Shown: in pieces, positions 16,995-24,361 of the stretch
Numbering within the stretch: the stretch's first letter is position 1
How the letters are laid out: each line of letters begins with the position of its first letter
Origin: Cloacibacterium normanense
GTDB lineage: Bacteria; Bacteroidota; Bacteroidia; Flavobacteriales; Weeksellaceae
NCBI RefSeq assembly: GCF_002943105.1
Contig: NZ_PTPZ01000002.1
Coordinates: forward strand, 1 to 64,000
DNA length: 64,000 nucleotides
Direction of reading: 5' to 3'
Program-made: the position numbers and the translations under genes
The notes under the pieces: generated by a model
The model's database searches: none
Told to the model about the DNA's origin: nothing
Seen by the model: only the letters and a program-made list of their open reading frames with translations

Positions 16995-17375
16995 ATGGCA
17001 GAAGAAAGAGTAAGATATAGTGACGCTGAGTTACAAGAATTTAAGAAAATCATACAAGACAAAATAGCAAAGGCTGAAAAAGATTTAGCCCTTATTAACG
17101 AAAGTTTCATCAATGACCAAAATAATGGTACAGATGACACTTCTCCTACCTTCAAAGCTTTCGAAGAAGGAGCCGAAACGCTAAGCAAAGAGCAAAATTC
17201 TATTTTGGCTGGAAGACAAGAAAAATTCATTCGTGACCTAAAACACGCTTTAATAAGAATTGAAAATAAAACTTACGGCGTTTGTAGAGTAACTGGAAAA
17301 TTAATCCCAAAAGAAAGATTAATGGCAGTTCCTCATGCTACATTAAGCATTGAAGCGAAAAATATGCAAAGATAA
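16995..17375 (+). CDS. DksA/TraR-like protein with degenerate zinc finger
   Basis: 126 aa. An N-terminal helical part (about 1-80) carries NDQNNGTDDTSP, in the place where DksA has its coiled-coil tip, and the C-terminal part YGVCRVTGKLIPKERL matches the DksA/TraR zinc-finger region. Only one cysteine remains in the whole protein, so the usual Cys4 zinc site is absent. This form is, from memory, common in Bacteroidota. It probably acts on RNA polymerase like DksA (inference). It follows ileS by 5 bp and is likely cotranscribed. Confidence 0.75.
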   Translation: MAEERVRYSDAELQEFKKIIQDKIAKAEKDLALINESFINDQNNGTDDTSPTFKAFEEGAETLSKEQNSILAGRQEKFIRDLKHALIRIENKTYGVCRVTGKLIPKERLMAVPHATLSIEAKNMQR

Positions 17376-17379
17376 ATTT

Positions 17380-17455
17380 GTACTTTGTACAACGTATAAT
17401 GTGCAATGTATAATGTGTTTTGAAAAAGATTCATTGTACCTTGTGCATTTTATAT
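17380..17455. repeat. Heptad repeats forming an inverted pair
   Basis: Five tandem 7-bp units beginning GT (for example GTATAAT, GTGCAAT) fill 17380-17417. A second run in the opposite orientation follows at 17428-17455, so the transcript could fold into a long imperfect hairpin. The same type appears, inverted, after the next gene. Confidence 0.7.
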
Positions 17456-17471
17456 TTTTATACCATCAACT

Positions 17472-17714
17472 ATGGAACTTTTATTTCTAGTCCTTGCCAT
17501 TGCAGTCATTTTTATTTTTTTCTTTAGAAAAGACATCAAAGAAAAAATAAATCCTGACAAAACTAAAAACTACACCATAGACGATAAATATAATGCTGCT
17601 AAACGCGAAAGAGAAAAAGAAATAGACCAACTCTTAAGTAAAATAGGCAAAAACGGAATTGCAGATTTAAGCGAAAAAGACCGAAAAAGATTAGAAGAAT
17701 TATCTAAGAAATAA
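17472..17714 (+). CDS. Small membrane-anchored protein, DUF6576-like
   Basis: 80 aa with one N-terminal membrane segment (about 1-19), a basic stop-transfer region and a charged helical tail. The tail (DDKYNAAKREREKEIDQLLSKI, then DLSEKDRKRLEELS) resembles the DUF6576 segment I recall at the C-terminus of Bacteroidota rhomboid proteins; here it stands alone behind a single anchor. Function unknown. The gene is flanked on both sides by inverted heptad repeats. Confidence 0.6.
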   Translation: MELLFLVLAIAVIFIFFFRKDIKEKINPDKTKNYTIDDKYNAAKREREKEIDQLLSKIGKNGIADLSEKDRKRLEELSKK

Positions 17715-17715
17715 T

Positions 17716-17743
17716 TGTACAATGTAAAAAGTACAATGTATAA
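17716..17743. repeat. Heptad repeat after the small membrane protein gene
   Basis: Four 7-bp units (TGTACAA, TGTAAAA and two more) immediately follow the stop codon at 17714. They can pair with the inverted run at 17798-17831. Confidence 0.65.
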
Positions 17744-17797
17744 AAAACACTTTTATAGTTAGAAACAAATAATTTTGCAAAAAACAGAAATTTAAAA

Positions 17798-17831
17798 TAC
17801 TTTGTACATTATACATAGTACATAATACTCG
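17798..17831. repeat. Heptad repeat, inverted relative to 17380-17417
   Basis: Five near-identical 7-bp units beginning TAC (TACATTA, TACATAG and others). Read in reverse complement they match the GTATAAT-type units before the 80-aa gene, so that gene is bracketed by inverted heptad arrays. Confidence 0.7.
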
Positions 17832-17837
17832 AAAAAA

Positions 17838-18038
17838 ATGGAATCACTTATCGTTCACCTAAAAAACCAAATGGAACTCAATGCACTGAAAAGTGTAATG
17901 AAAGAAATGGGCATTAAATATGAAAAATTTCACACCAGAAATAATAAAACAAACCCTTTTATAGAAAAGAAAATTTCAGCAAAAAAAGCGGTAAAAGCCA
18001 CTAAAAACTTTAAAGAAAAACCAAAACCAGGATTATAA
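17838..18038 (+). CDS. Small DUF2683-like protein, 66 aa
   Basis: 66 aa. The first half, with hydrophobic positions alternating through SLIVHLKNQMELNALKSVMK and then EMGIKYEKF, resembles the short DUF2683 proteins; the second half is Lys-rich (EKKISAKKAVKATKNF). Function unknown, cytosolic, probably nucleic-acid or protein binding by its charge (inference). Its stop overlaps the lspA start by one base (TAATG), so the two are probably translated together. Confidence 0.55.
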   Translation: MESLIVHLKNQMELNALKSVMKEMGIKYEKFHTRNNKTNPFIEKKISAKKAVKATKNFKEKPKPGL

Positions 18039-18661
18039 TGAAAAAAATCGTACTTGTTACTTTTATCGTTTTATTAATCGACCAATTGTCTAAAATTTAT
18101 GTAAAAACTCATTTTAATCTCAATGAAAGCATTGAAGTTTTCGGGCAAGATTGGTGGAGATTTACTTTCGTAGAAAACCCTGGAATGGCTTATGGTTTGC
18201 AATTTGGTGGTTTACTTGGCAAATATGCACTTGTGATCATCAGAATTTTCTTAATTGGAGGAATGATTTACCTTTTTAGAAAATGGCTCAAAGAAGGCGC
18301 TTCTAATTATTTACTAATCCCGATGTCTATGATTTTTGCAGGAGCCATCGGAAACTTGATTGACGGAATGTTCTACGGATTAATTTTCGATTCTGGAATG
18401 GTTTATGACTCAACGATTGATAGATGGATTGGTTATGACGGGATTTCTCAATTTACAGAATTCGGGAAAGGCTATTCACATTTCATGAAAGGTTGTGTAG
18501 TAGATATGTTCCATTTTCCTATGTTCTCATTCAATCTTTTTGGTAAGCATTTCGAGTTTTTCAGTTATATCTTTAATGTAGCTGATTCTGCTATCACCAT
18601 CGGTGCCATTTTCTTACTTATTTTCAAAAGGAAAGCTTTTCCTAATGGATTTGAACTGTAA
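18038..18661 (+). CDS. lspA: Lipoprotein signal peptidase (SPase II)
   Basis: Aspartyl protease of the inner membrane that cleaves the signal peptide of prolipoproteins before the lipidated cysteine. The 207 aa have four membrane segments and both catalytic aspartates in their motifs: GAIGNLID (about residue 111) and FNVADS (about 187). Bacteroidota-type inserts make it longer than the E. coli enzyme of 164 aa. Many lipoproteins in this window would be its substrates. Confidence 0.95.
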   Translation: MKKIVLVTFIVLLIDQLSKIYVKTHFNLNESIEVFGQDWWRFTFVENPGMAYGLQFGGLLGKYALVIIRIFLIGGMIYLFRKWLKEGASNYLLIPMSMIFAGAIGNLIDGMFYGLIFDSGMVYDSTIDRWIGYDGISQFTEFGKGYSHFMKGCVVDMFHFPMFSFNLFGKHFEFFSYIFNVADSAITIGAIFLLIFKRKAFPNGFEL

Positions 18662-18682
18662 AGATTAATTTTTTTACTATAT

Positions 18683-18711
18683 AAACTTCAAGAAATTTCT
18701 TGGAGTTTTTT
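18683..18711 (+). terminator. Terminator of lspA
   Basis: Inverted repeat AAACTTCAAGAAA / TTTCTTGGAGTTT with G-T wobbles, followed by a T run. It closes the ileS-lspA block. Confidence 0.75.
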
Positions 18712-18737
18712 ATATTTTTGTATAAAATTAATAAATC

Positions 18738-19568
18738 ATGAAGTTTTATTTATATTTTTTTATTTTATTATCATATATATCTTGTTCTAGAGATAATGAA
18801 TTTATCACAATTGAAGAGGACTTAAAACCAGAAAAAATCGGCATATTATTGCCTTATTTAAGGTATGATTTTATTATGCCAAATTCTGACCTCAATTACT
18901 ATTTTATTTATGATAATCAAGGCAGAGTAATAAAAAGAAAAGGAGGGCAAATTTCTGCTCCTACTACATCTGGAGCTTTAGGTATTTTTTCAAATGCAGT
19001 TATTACAGATATAAATTATCTTCCTAATAAAATTATTGTCACTAAAAAAAGTGATGATACAAATATATATGTATCTCCAGATGTAAAAGAATATAAAACT
19101 GACAATATTGGAAGAGTTATAGAATCAAATAAATTATTTAAATCAAGCCCTATTTTTGACGAATACTATTATTATAAGTACAATAAAGAAGGGCAATTAA
19201 TTGAAATTGAAACAAAGTTTCCCAATTATCCTTATGATCCAAATGATCCTACAGATTTCATCTTGAGTTATAAAGAAATTTTCACTTACAGTAATAGCAA
19301 CCTTGTTAGTTCAATAAAAACTGTTCTTAAAAATGACATCCCTACAAAAAATAGTACAGAGAAAATATTTAGCAACTATGACAATGCAAAGAATCCTTTT
19401 AAAAGGCTCACAATTTTTAATGAATACTTTTACCAAGGATTATCAAAAAATAACTGCCGTAAAATTGTAACTAAAACCTACAATGAAGACACTATGCTTA
19501 CATCAGAAAATATAAGTGAATGGTCTTATAATTATGATAAAAATGGTCAAGTAATATTAGAATTATAA
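18738..19568 (+). CDS. Hypothetical lipoprotein, 276 aa
   Basis: Family not recognised. A type II signal peptide ends in SYISC (Cys16), so the protein is lipid-anchored. The mature part contains short segments such as YYKYNKEGQLIEIE and YNYDKNGQVILEL, which resemble the YD/RHS-type turns of extracellular repeat proteins. It is richer in A/T and in Asn/Ile than its neighbours and separates the housekeeping genes lspA and trpS, so it may be a later insertion (inference). A TATTTTTG -7 element lies at 18713-18720. Confidence 0.65.
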   Translation: MKFYLYFFILLSYISCSRDNEFITIEEDLKPEKIGILLPYLRYDFIMPNSDLNYYFIYDNQGRVIKRKGGQISAPTTSGALGIFSNAVITDINYLPNKIIVTKKSDDTNIYVSPDVKEYKTDNIGRVIESNKLFKSSPIFDEYYYYKYNKEGQLIEIETKFPNYPYDPNDPTDFILSYKEIFTYSNSNLVSSIKTVLKNDIPTKNSTEKIFSNYDNAKNPFKRLTIFNEYFYQGLSKNNCRKIVTKTYNEDTMLTSENISEWSYNYDKNGQVILEL

Positions 19569-19592
19569 CAAAAAAAACATATATTAATCAAA

Positions 19593-20561
19593 ATGTCAAG
19601 AATCCTCACCGGAATACAAGCAACAGGAACTCCACATTTAGGAAATCTTTTGGGAGCCATCATTCCTGCCATAGAATTATCTAAAAAATCTGAAAACGAA
19701 TCGTTTTTGTTTATCGCAAACATGCACTCTTTAACACAAATTAAAAATGCAGAAGAACTGAGACAAAACACCTACGAAATCGCAGCAGCTTGGTTAGCTT
19801 GCGGTTTAGATACCGAAAAAACTTATTTCTACAGACAAAGTGATATTCCTGAAGTTTGTGAACTTTCTTGGTATTTATCTTGCTTCTTTCCTTTTTCTAG
19901 ATTACAACTGGCGCATTCTTTCAAAGATAAAGCAGACCGTTTAGAAGATGTAAACGCAGGACTTTTCACCTATCCTATGTTGATGGCGGCAGATATTTTA
20001 TTGTATGATGCAGAAATCGTCCCTGTAGGAAAAGACCAGTTACAGCATTTGGAAATGGCGAGAGATGTAGGTGCGAGATTCAACAATCAAATGGGAGAAA
20101 TTTTCGTGCTTCCACAAGCTGAATTGCAAGAAAACACGAAATACGTTCCGGGAATTGATGGCCATAAAATGTCTAAATCTAGAGGAAATATCATCAATAT
20201 TTTCCTTCCAGAAAAGCAATTAAAAAAACAAGTGATGGCTATCGAAACGGATTCTACCCCGCTAGAAGAACCGAAAAACCCTGACACTTGTAAAGTTTTT
20301 GCCATTTATTCTTTACTCGCAAATGAAACGCAAATCGCAGAAATGCGTGCTAAATATTTGGCAGGAAATTACGGTTATGGTCATGCTAAAACAGAATTAT
20401 TCAATTTAATTCTTGAAAATTTCAAAACAGAAAGAGAAAAATTCGAATATTACATGAACAATCTTTCTGAACTGGACGCTAAACTGCAAGAAGGCGCAGA
20501 AAAAACCAGAAAAATTGCCGCAGAAACTTTAAAAAGAGTGAGAGCGAGTTTGGGAATGTGA
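19593..20561 (+). CDS. trpS: Tryptophanyl-tRNA synthetase
   Basis: Class I synthetase charging tRNA-Trp; a 322-aa dimeric enzyme of the usual bacterial size. It has GIQATGTPHLGN (6-17, the HIGH motif as PHLGN) and GHKMSKSRGN (about 190-199, KMSKS). The ATG at 19593 directly precedes the conserved SRILTGIQ start. A strong bidirectional terminator follows after a heptad repeat. Confidence 0.96.
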   Translation: MSRILTGIQATGTPHLGNLLGAIIPAIELSKKSENESFLFIANMHSLTQIKNAEELRQNTYEIAAAWLACGLDTEKTYFYRQSDIPEVCELSWYLSCFFPFSRLQLAHSFKDKADRLEDVNAGLFTYPMLMAADILLYDAEIVPVGKDQLQHLEMARDVGARFNNQMGEIFVLPQAELQENTKYVPGIDGHKMSKSRGNIINIFLPEKQLKKQVMAIETDSTPLEEPKNPDTCKVFAIYSLLANETQIAEMRAKYLAGNYGYGHAKTELFNLILENFKTEREKFEYYMNNLSELDAKLQEGAEKTRKIAAETLKRVRASLGM

Positions 20562-20571
20562 TTCTTTAAGT

Positions 20572-20599
20572 ATGAGTTATGAATTATGAATTATAATAT
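20572..20599. repeat. Heptad repeat after trpS
   Basis: Four tandem 7-bp units of the ATGAATT type (ATGAGTT, two ATGAATT, ATAATAT) between the trpS stop and its terminator. Confidence 0.65.
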
Positions 20600-20600
20600 A

Positions 20601-20630
20601 AAACCTTTCAGAAATCTGAAAGGTTTTTGT
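20601..20630. terminator. Bidirectional terminator, trpS / HAD phosphatase
   Basis: Perfect 12-bp stem AAACCTTTCAGA / TCTGAAAGGTTT with a 2-base centre and T or A runs on both sides. It serves the convergent genes ending at 20561 and 20632. Confidence 0.9.
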
Positions 20631-20631
20631 T

Positions 20632-21330
20632 TTATAAATAGTTTTTAATTTCTTCCAAATTTTGAATGGTTTTCAGTCCTTCTTCAGATTTATCTTCTTT
20701 CAGTGCATCAAAGAAAATAATATCTAAACCAAAATTCTGAGCTCCTTTTACATCTGCAACCCAGTCATCTCCTATGAAGATAGATTCTGATTTTTTTGCA
20801 TTGGCTAAATTCAAGGAATATTCGAAAATTCTTTCATCTGGCTTCATAGCATGAGCATCTTCAGCGCTCGTTACGGTTTCGAAATATTTTTTAAGTCCAG
20901 ATTTTTCTACTTTTCTGTTCGTCACTTCGTGAAAACCGTTAGAAACTACATGAAGTTGATACCCTTTCTCTTTTAAATATTCTAAAACTTCGATGGTTTG
21001 CGGAATCAATTCATTGAAATTGATGATTTCGTCTAAGAAATGTTTCTCGAAATATTGCGCTAATTGTTCATTATCTATCCCGAAATGCAGAAAAGTATCA
21101 TAAAATCTATGTTTTCTCAAGAAATCCTTATCAATAATTCCGTCTCTAATTTTCACCCATAAATCTTCATTAATTTCATCATATTTAGCATGAAATTCAT
21201 GAAAAAGGATGTTATACTTGTCTGAAATTTCTTTTCTTTGGAACAATTCTTCTAAGGTAAGAACTGCATTTTTACGGTGATCCCAAAGTGTATTATCGAG
21301 GTCAAAAAAAATGTGCCTTATGTTTTTCAT
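20632..21330 (-). CDS. YjjG-type HAD-family nucleotidase
   Basis: Haloacid dehalogenase phosphatase close to the YjjG noncanonical nucleotidase group. It has motif I FFDLDNTLWD near the start, motif II VVSNGF (about 118-123), the MKPDERIF lysine motif and motif IV FIGDDWVADVKGA. The helical cap between motifs I and II fits pyrimidine-nucleotide or small phosphate substrates; the exact substrate is not readable. The frame is open from an upstream ATG at 21339 (MCPMKN), but the MKN start at 21330 is the more family-like. Confidence 0.85.
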   Translation of the reverse strand: MKNIRHIFFDLDNTLWDHRKNAVLTLEELFQRKEISDKYNILFHEFHAKYDEINEDLWVKIRDGIIDKDFLRKHRFYDTFLHFGIDNEQLAQYFEKHFLDEIINFNELIPQTIEVLEYLKEKGYQLHVVSNGFHEVTNRKVEKSGLKKYFETVTSAEDAHAMKPDERIFEYSLNLANAKKSESIFIGDDWVADVKGAQNFGLDIIFFDALKEDKSEEGLKTIQNLEEIKNYL

Positions 21331-21363
21331 AGGGCACAAATTTAAGTAAAATAAGCGGTTTAT

Positions 21364-21498
21364 TTAATTTTTAGAAATGATAAATTTCTTTTCATTTGAA
21401 GTTAAAACTGCTATACTTTTAGAATAATTTAATAAAAAATTTACTGTTGATTTTTTAGGATTCAAAACAGGATTTTTAAGAGAGTAATTATTTTTCAT
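21364..21498 (-). CDS. Small conserved-looking protein, 44 aa, behind ECF sigma gene
   Basis: Complete 44-codon frame (ATG 21498-21496, TAA at 21366-21364) beginning MKNNYSLKNP, with LLNYSKS in the middle and a FIISKN end. I recall very similar peptides (start with a Pro-rich NPxL segment, then a LxYSKS motif) as short unannotated proteins in flavobacteria. There is no signal peptide or membrane segment. It lies 52 bp downstream of the sigma factor on the same strand. Function unknown. Confidence 0.65.
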   Translation of the reverse strand: MKNNYSLKNPVLNPKKSTVNFLLNYSKSIAVLTSNEKKFIISKN

Positions 21499-21550
21499 AG
21501 GCTAAAAAATTCGTTTTTTACAAGAACGGAACTATTTGGCCTTTATTGTA

Positions 21551-22141
21551 TTACCTCGTTAAAATTATTTGATTTTCTTCCATAATTTTTCTCATGTTAA
21601 TTAGTGCATAACGAACTCTACCTAGTGTAGTATTAATACTTGTGTTGGTTTGCTCTGCAATTTCTTTAAAACTTAATCCATCAAAAAATCTTAATTTGAT
21701 GACTTCCTGTTGGTTTTCGGGTAAGAAAACGAGCATTTTCATCAGGTCATCATAAATTTGATTCGTGATTAACCTTTCTTCGATGTTTTCCTCTGTTTCT
21801 TTAAGCAAATCAAAAATAGAAAACTCTTCGTTTTCATAAGTTGTTTCAGAAACTTTTATGTGTTTAGATTTAAGGCGATAATGGTCTATAATAAGATTGT
21901 GCGCAATTCTTTTTGCCCAAAGAATAAACTTACCATCATCATTATATCTTCCTTCTTTTAGGGAAACAATGATTTTCATGAAGGTATCTTGAAAAACATC
22001 ATTAGCGAGTTCCTCATCCATCAATTTATAGAAAATAAAAGAGAAAAGTTCTTTTTGGTGTCTTGAAATAAGAATAGAAAGTGCGTTTTCGTCGCCTTTT
22101 TGATATCTCGAAATCAGCAAACTATCAGTAAGTGTTTCCAT
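21551..22141 (-). CDS. ECF-type RNA polymerase sigma factor
   Basis: 196 aa. Region 2 (about 20-90) shows FxDTFMKIIxxL and FxLWAKRIAHNLIIDHYR for -10 recognition and core binding; region 4 (about 135-190) shows LPENQQEVIKLRFFDGLSFKEIAEQT and a helix for -35 recognition. No anti-sigma gene is adjacent; the next gene is the 44-aa frame. A possible promoter lies upstream (CAAATTTA at 22259-22266 with CAAA at 22285-22288, 18-bp spacer, minus strand). Confidence 0.9.
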   Translation of the reverse strand: METLTDSLLISRYQKGDENALSILISRHQKELFSFIFYKLMDEELANDVFQDTFMKIIVSLKEGRYNDDGKFILWAKRIAHNLIIDHYRLKSKHIKVSETTYENEEFSIFDLLKETEENIEERLITNQIYDDLMKMLVFLPENQQEVIKLRFFDGLSFKEIAEQTNTSINTTLGRVRYALINMRKIMEENQIILTR

Positions 22142-22316
22142 AACTTTAACTTCATTATTATGAAACAGACTAACAAATGCTAGCTATTTCTGGTTTTTAC
22201 AGTTTATTAAATGAAGTAAAGTTTGCTCAATAGGCGATTCGATTTACGTTTTGTATGACAAATTTATAAAAAATGTTAAATATTCAAAATAATTTTTCAA
22301 AAAAATCGTTGTTTGC

Positions 22317-22811
22317 TTATTTATTTTTCTTTGATTTGCTGAAAACAACTAACGGAATATTAACCGTGAAATTCAAATTAAGACCTTCCATTACTCTATC
22401 ATTCAACTGGCTATTTCCCAACTGAAATGCGTAACCACCAGTAAAATCTATAATTCCGAAAAGGGAGATTCCTGCTTTTGGCGCAACAAATTGAGGCGTA
22501 ATTTCTGCTCCCGCAAGAAAATAATAAGAATGCTGTATATCTACGTTTTTTTCGAAGTTCAATAAAATATCTCCTTGAATTTTAGGCAAAACTGCAAATT
22601 CACTGTTTACTTTTCCCATCAAAGCAGAACCAGAAACTCTGTAAAGAACATTATCGTTCTTTAGAAAAATGAATCTCGCTCCAACTTCTCCAAAGTTTGA
22701 GTTTTGATATTCGTAACCTGCAAAAACCATTGGATGAACTGTAATCTGCGATTGCCCACGAAATCCAATGAAGAAAATACCGAAGAAAAATATATGTTTA
22801 AGAAATTGCAT
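22317..22811 (-). CDS. Small predicted outer membrane beta-barrel protein
   Basis: Start chosen at ATG 22811 (MQFLKH), giving 164 aa with a clear signal peptide ending near GQSQ. The longer frame from 22847 would begin within the metK terminator hairpin. The mature part alternates polar and hydrophobic residues, as in barrel strands, and contains AGAEITPQFVAPKAGISLFG and a final strand followed by a Lys-rich tail. Family not recognised. It lies downstream of metK but behind a terminator. Confidence 0.65.
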   Translation of the reverse strand: MQFLKHIFFFGIFFIGFRGQSQITVHPMVFAGYEYQNSNFGEVGARFIFLKNDNVLYRVSGSALMGKVNSEFAVLPKIQGDILLNFEKNVDIQHSYYFLAGAEITPQFVAPKAGISLFGIIDFTGGYAFQLGNSQLNDRVMEGLNLNFTVNIPLVVFSKSKKNK

Positions 22812-22835
22812 TGTAAAAATTTTTGTAAAAATAAG

Positions 22836-22861
22836 AAAACCGTTCATTTCTGAACGGTTTC
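22836..22861 (-). terminator. Terminator of metK
   Basis: 10-bp stem AAACCGTTCA / TGAACGGTTT with a 4-base loop just past the metK stop (22866), followed on the minus strand by TTTTCTTATTTTT. Confidence 0.85.
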
Positions 22862-22865
22862 TTGA

Positions 22866-24143
22866 TTATAAGTTGAAGGCTTTCTTAATATCTTCTACTC
22901 TGTCTAGCTTTTCCCAAGTAAAGAATTCTAGATTATCAAGTGTAATTTCATTTTTTTGACCTTTATTGAAAGTCTTGCTTCCTACGTAGTAATCTCTTCC
23001 CATGTGTCCGTAAGCTGCGGTTTCTTGATAAATAGGATTTCTCAATTTCAAGTTTTGCTCAATTGCGTAAGGTCTTAAATCAAATAATTCTTGAACTTTT
23101 TTCGCTAATTCACCATCATTGATTCCTACTTTAGAAGTTCCGTAAGTATTGATAAATAATCCACAAGGTTCTGCTACACCAATTGCGTAAGAAACTTGCA
23201 CCAAAACTTCATCTGCAACTCCTGCAGCAACTAAGTTTTTAGCAATGTGTCTTGTTGCATAAGCAGCACTTCTATCCACTTTTGACGGGTCTTTTCCAGA
23301 GAAAGCACCACCACCGTGAGCTCCTTTTCCACCGTAAGTATCTACGATAATTTTTCTACCTGTTAAACCAGTATCACCGTGAGGTCCACCAATTACAAAT
23401 TTCCCAGTTGGGTTAATGTGGTATTTAATTTGGTCATTAAACAATGCTTGGATTTCTGGCTTTTGCTGAGCGATTACTCTAGGCATTAAAATTTCGATGA
23501 TATCTTTTCTAATTTTCGCTAACATTTCTTCATCTTCTGCAAAATCATCATGCTGCGTAGAAACTACAATAGCGTCTATTCTTTGCGGTTTATGATCATC
23601 TGAATATTCAATTGTTACTTGAGACTTCGCATCTGGACGAAGATATTTAATCTCTGTTCCTTCTCTTCTGATTGCTGATAGTTCTCTTAAAATAGAATGA
23701 GCTAAATCTAATGCAAGTGGCATATAATTTTCGGTTTCATTGGTTGCATAACCGAACATCATTCCTTGGTCTCCTGCTCCTTGAGCATTTGCTTTTTCTT
23801 CAAAAGATTCTCCAGATTTTCTATCAACTCCTTGATTAATATCTGAAGATTGCTCATGAATTGCAGAAATTACTCCACAAGAATCACCATTAAACATATA
23901 TTCACCTTTGGTATAACCTATTCCATTGATCACTTCTCTGGCGATAGTTTGTACATCTAGATAAGCTTCTGATTTTACTTCTCCTGCTAGTACAACTTGT
24001 CCTGTAGTGACTAAAGTTTCGCAAGCGACTTTAGAATTTCTATCATAAGCTAAAAAATTATCGATAAGCGCATCAGAAATTTGGTCTGCTACTTTGTCTG
24101 GATGTCCTTCTGAAACAGATTCAGATGTAAATAAATAAGGCAT
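22866..24143 (-). CDS. metK: S-adenosylmethionine synthetase
   Basis: Makes S-adenosylmethionine from ATP and methionine. The 425 aa show the N-terminal [18 protein letters not shown] (7-24), [12 protein letters not shown] (ATP binding) and the glycine-rich [18 protein letters not shown] loop, covering the three structural repeats; the protein is some 40 residues longer than the E. coli enzyme. The gene has a long leader of about 130 nt with a SAM-II-type pseudoknot, suggesting feedback control by its product. Confidence 0.96.
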   Translation of the reverse strand: MPYLFTSESVSEGHPDKVADQISDALIDNFLAYDRNSKVACETLVTTGQVVLAGEVKSEAYLDVQTIAREVINGIGYTKGEYMFNGDSCGVISAIHEQSSDINQGVDRKSGESFEEKANAQGAGDQGMMFGYATNETENYMPLALDLAHSILRELSAIRREGTEIKYLRPDAKSQVTIEYSDDHKPQRIDAIVVSTQHDDFAEDEEMLAKIRKDIIEILMPRVIAQQKPEIQALFNDQIKYHINPTGKFVIGGPHGDTGLTGRKIIVDTYGGKGAHGGGAFSGKDPSKVDRSAAYATRHIAKNLVAAGVADEVLVQVSYAIGVAEPCGLFINTYGTSKVGINDGELAKKVQELFDLRPYAIEQNLKLRNPIYQETAAYGHMGRDYYVGSKTFNKGQKNEITLDNLEFFTWEKLDRVEDIKKAFNL

Positions 24144-24213
24144 ATTATTATTTTCTTTTTAAGGATTAAAATAGAAAAAAATGGAAGGCAAACCTTATGA
24201 GAACTAAAAAGAA

Positions 24214-24268
24214 GAAATCTGTTTTAGCATTTTTTATTGAGGTTGCAATCAGTCCAAATTTTTCCTCT
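24214..24268 (-). promoter_or_regulatory. SAM-II-type riboswitch upstream of metK
   Basis: On the minus strand P1 is GAGG (24267-24264) with CCTC (24242-24239), and the loop holds the SAM-II-like ATTGCAA just before the 3' arm. Downstream AAAATGCTAAAA is the conserved tail. A pseudoknot of 7 pairs forms between loop AAATTTG (24261-24255) and CAGATTT (24221-24215). This matches the SAM-II (SAM-alpha) fold, and resembles the longer-loop variant I associate with Bacteroidota. It starts some 7 bases after the predicted transcription start. Confidence 0.75.
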
Positions 24269-24281
24269 AAAATTTGTTGGG

Positions 24282-24312
24282 CAAAATTACAGAGTATTTT
24301 ATTAATATCAAA
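24282..24312 (-). promoter_or_regulatory. Promoter of metK
   Basis: Minus strand TTTG (24312-24309), 19-bp spacer, TAATTTTG (24289-24282): a full consensus Bacteroidota promoter. It lies directly after the oxyR terminator and gives a leader of about 130 nt containing the riboswitch. Confidence 0.8.
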
Positions 24313-24320
24313 ATACTTAG

Positions 24321-24350
24321 AAAAAAAGCTCCTCAAAATTTGAAGAGCTT
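24321..24350 (-). terminator. Terminator of oxyR
   Basis: Twelve-position stem AAGCTCcTCAAA / TTTGAaGAGCTT with one mismatch, then seven T on the minus strand, 11 bp past the oxyR stop. Confidence 0.9.
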
Positions 24351-24361
24351 CTTGACAAAAA

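Noticed and set aside
17380-17831. CRISPR-like array
   Set aside because: Units are 7 bp, tandem without spacers and not identical, and no cas gene is near.
22812-22847. Longer start of the small barrel protein
   Set aside because: It begins within the metK terminator hairpin; the ATG at 22811 places the signal peptide correctly.
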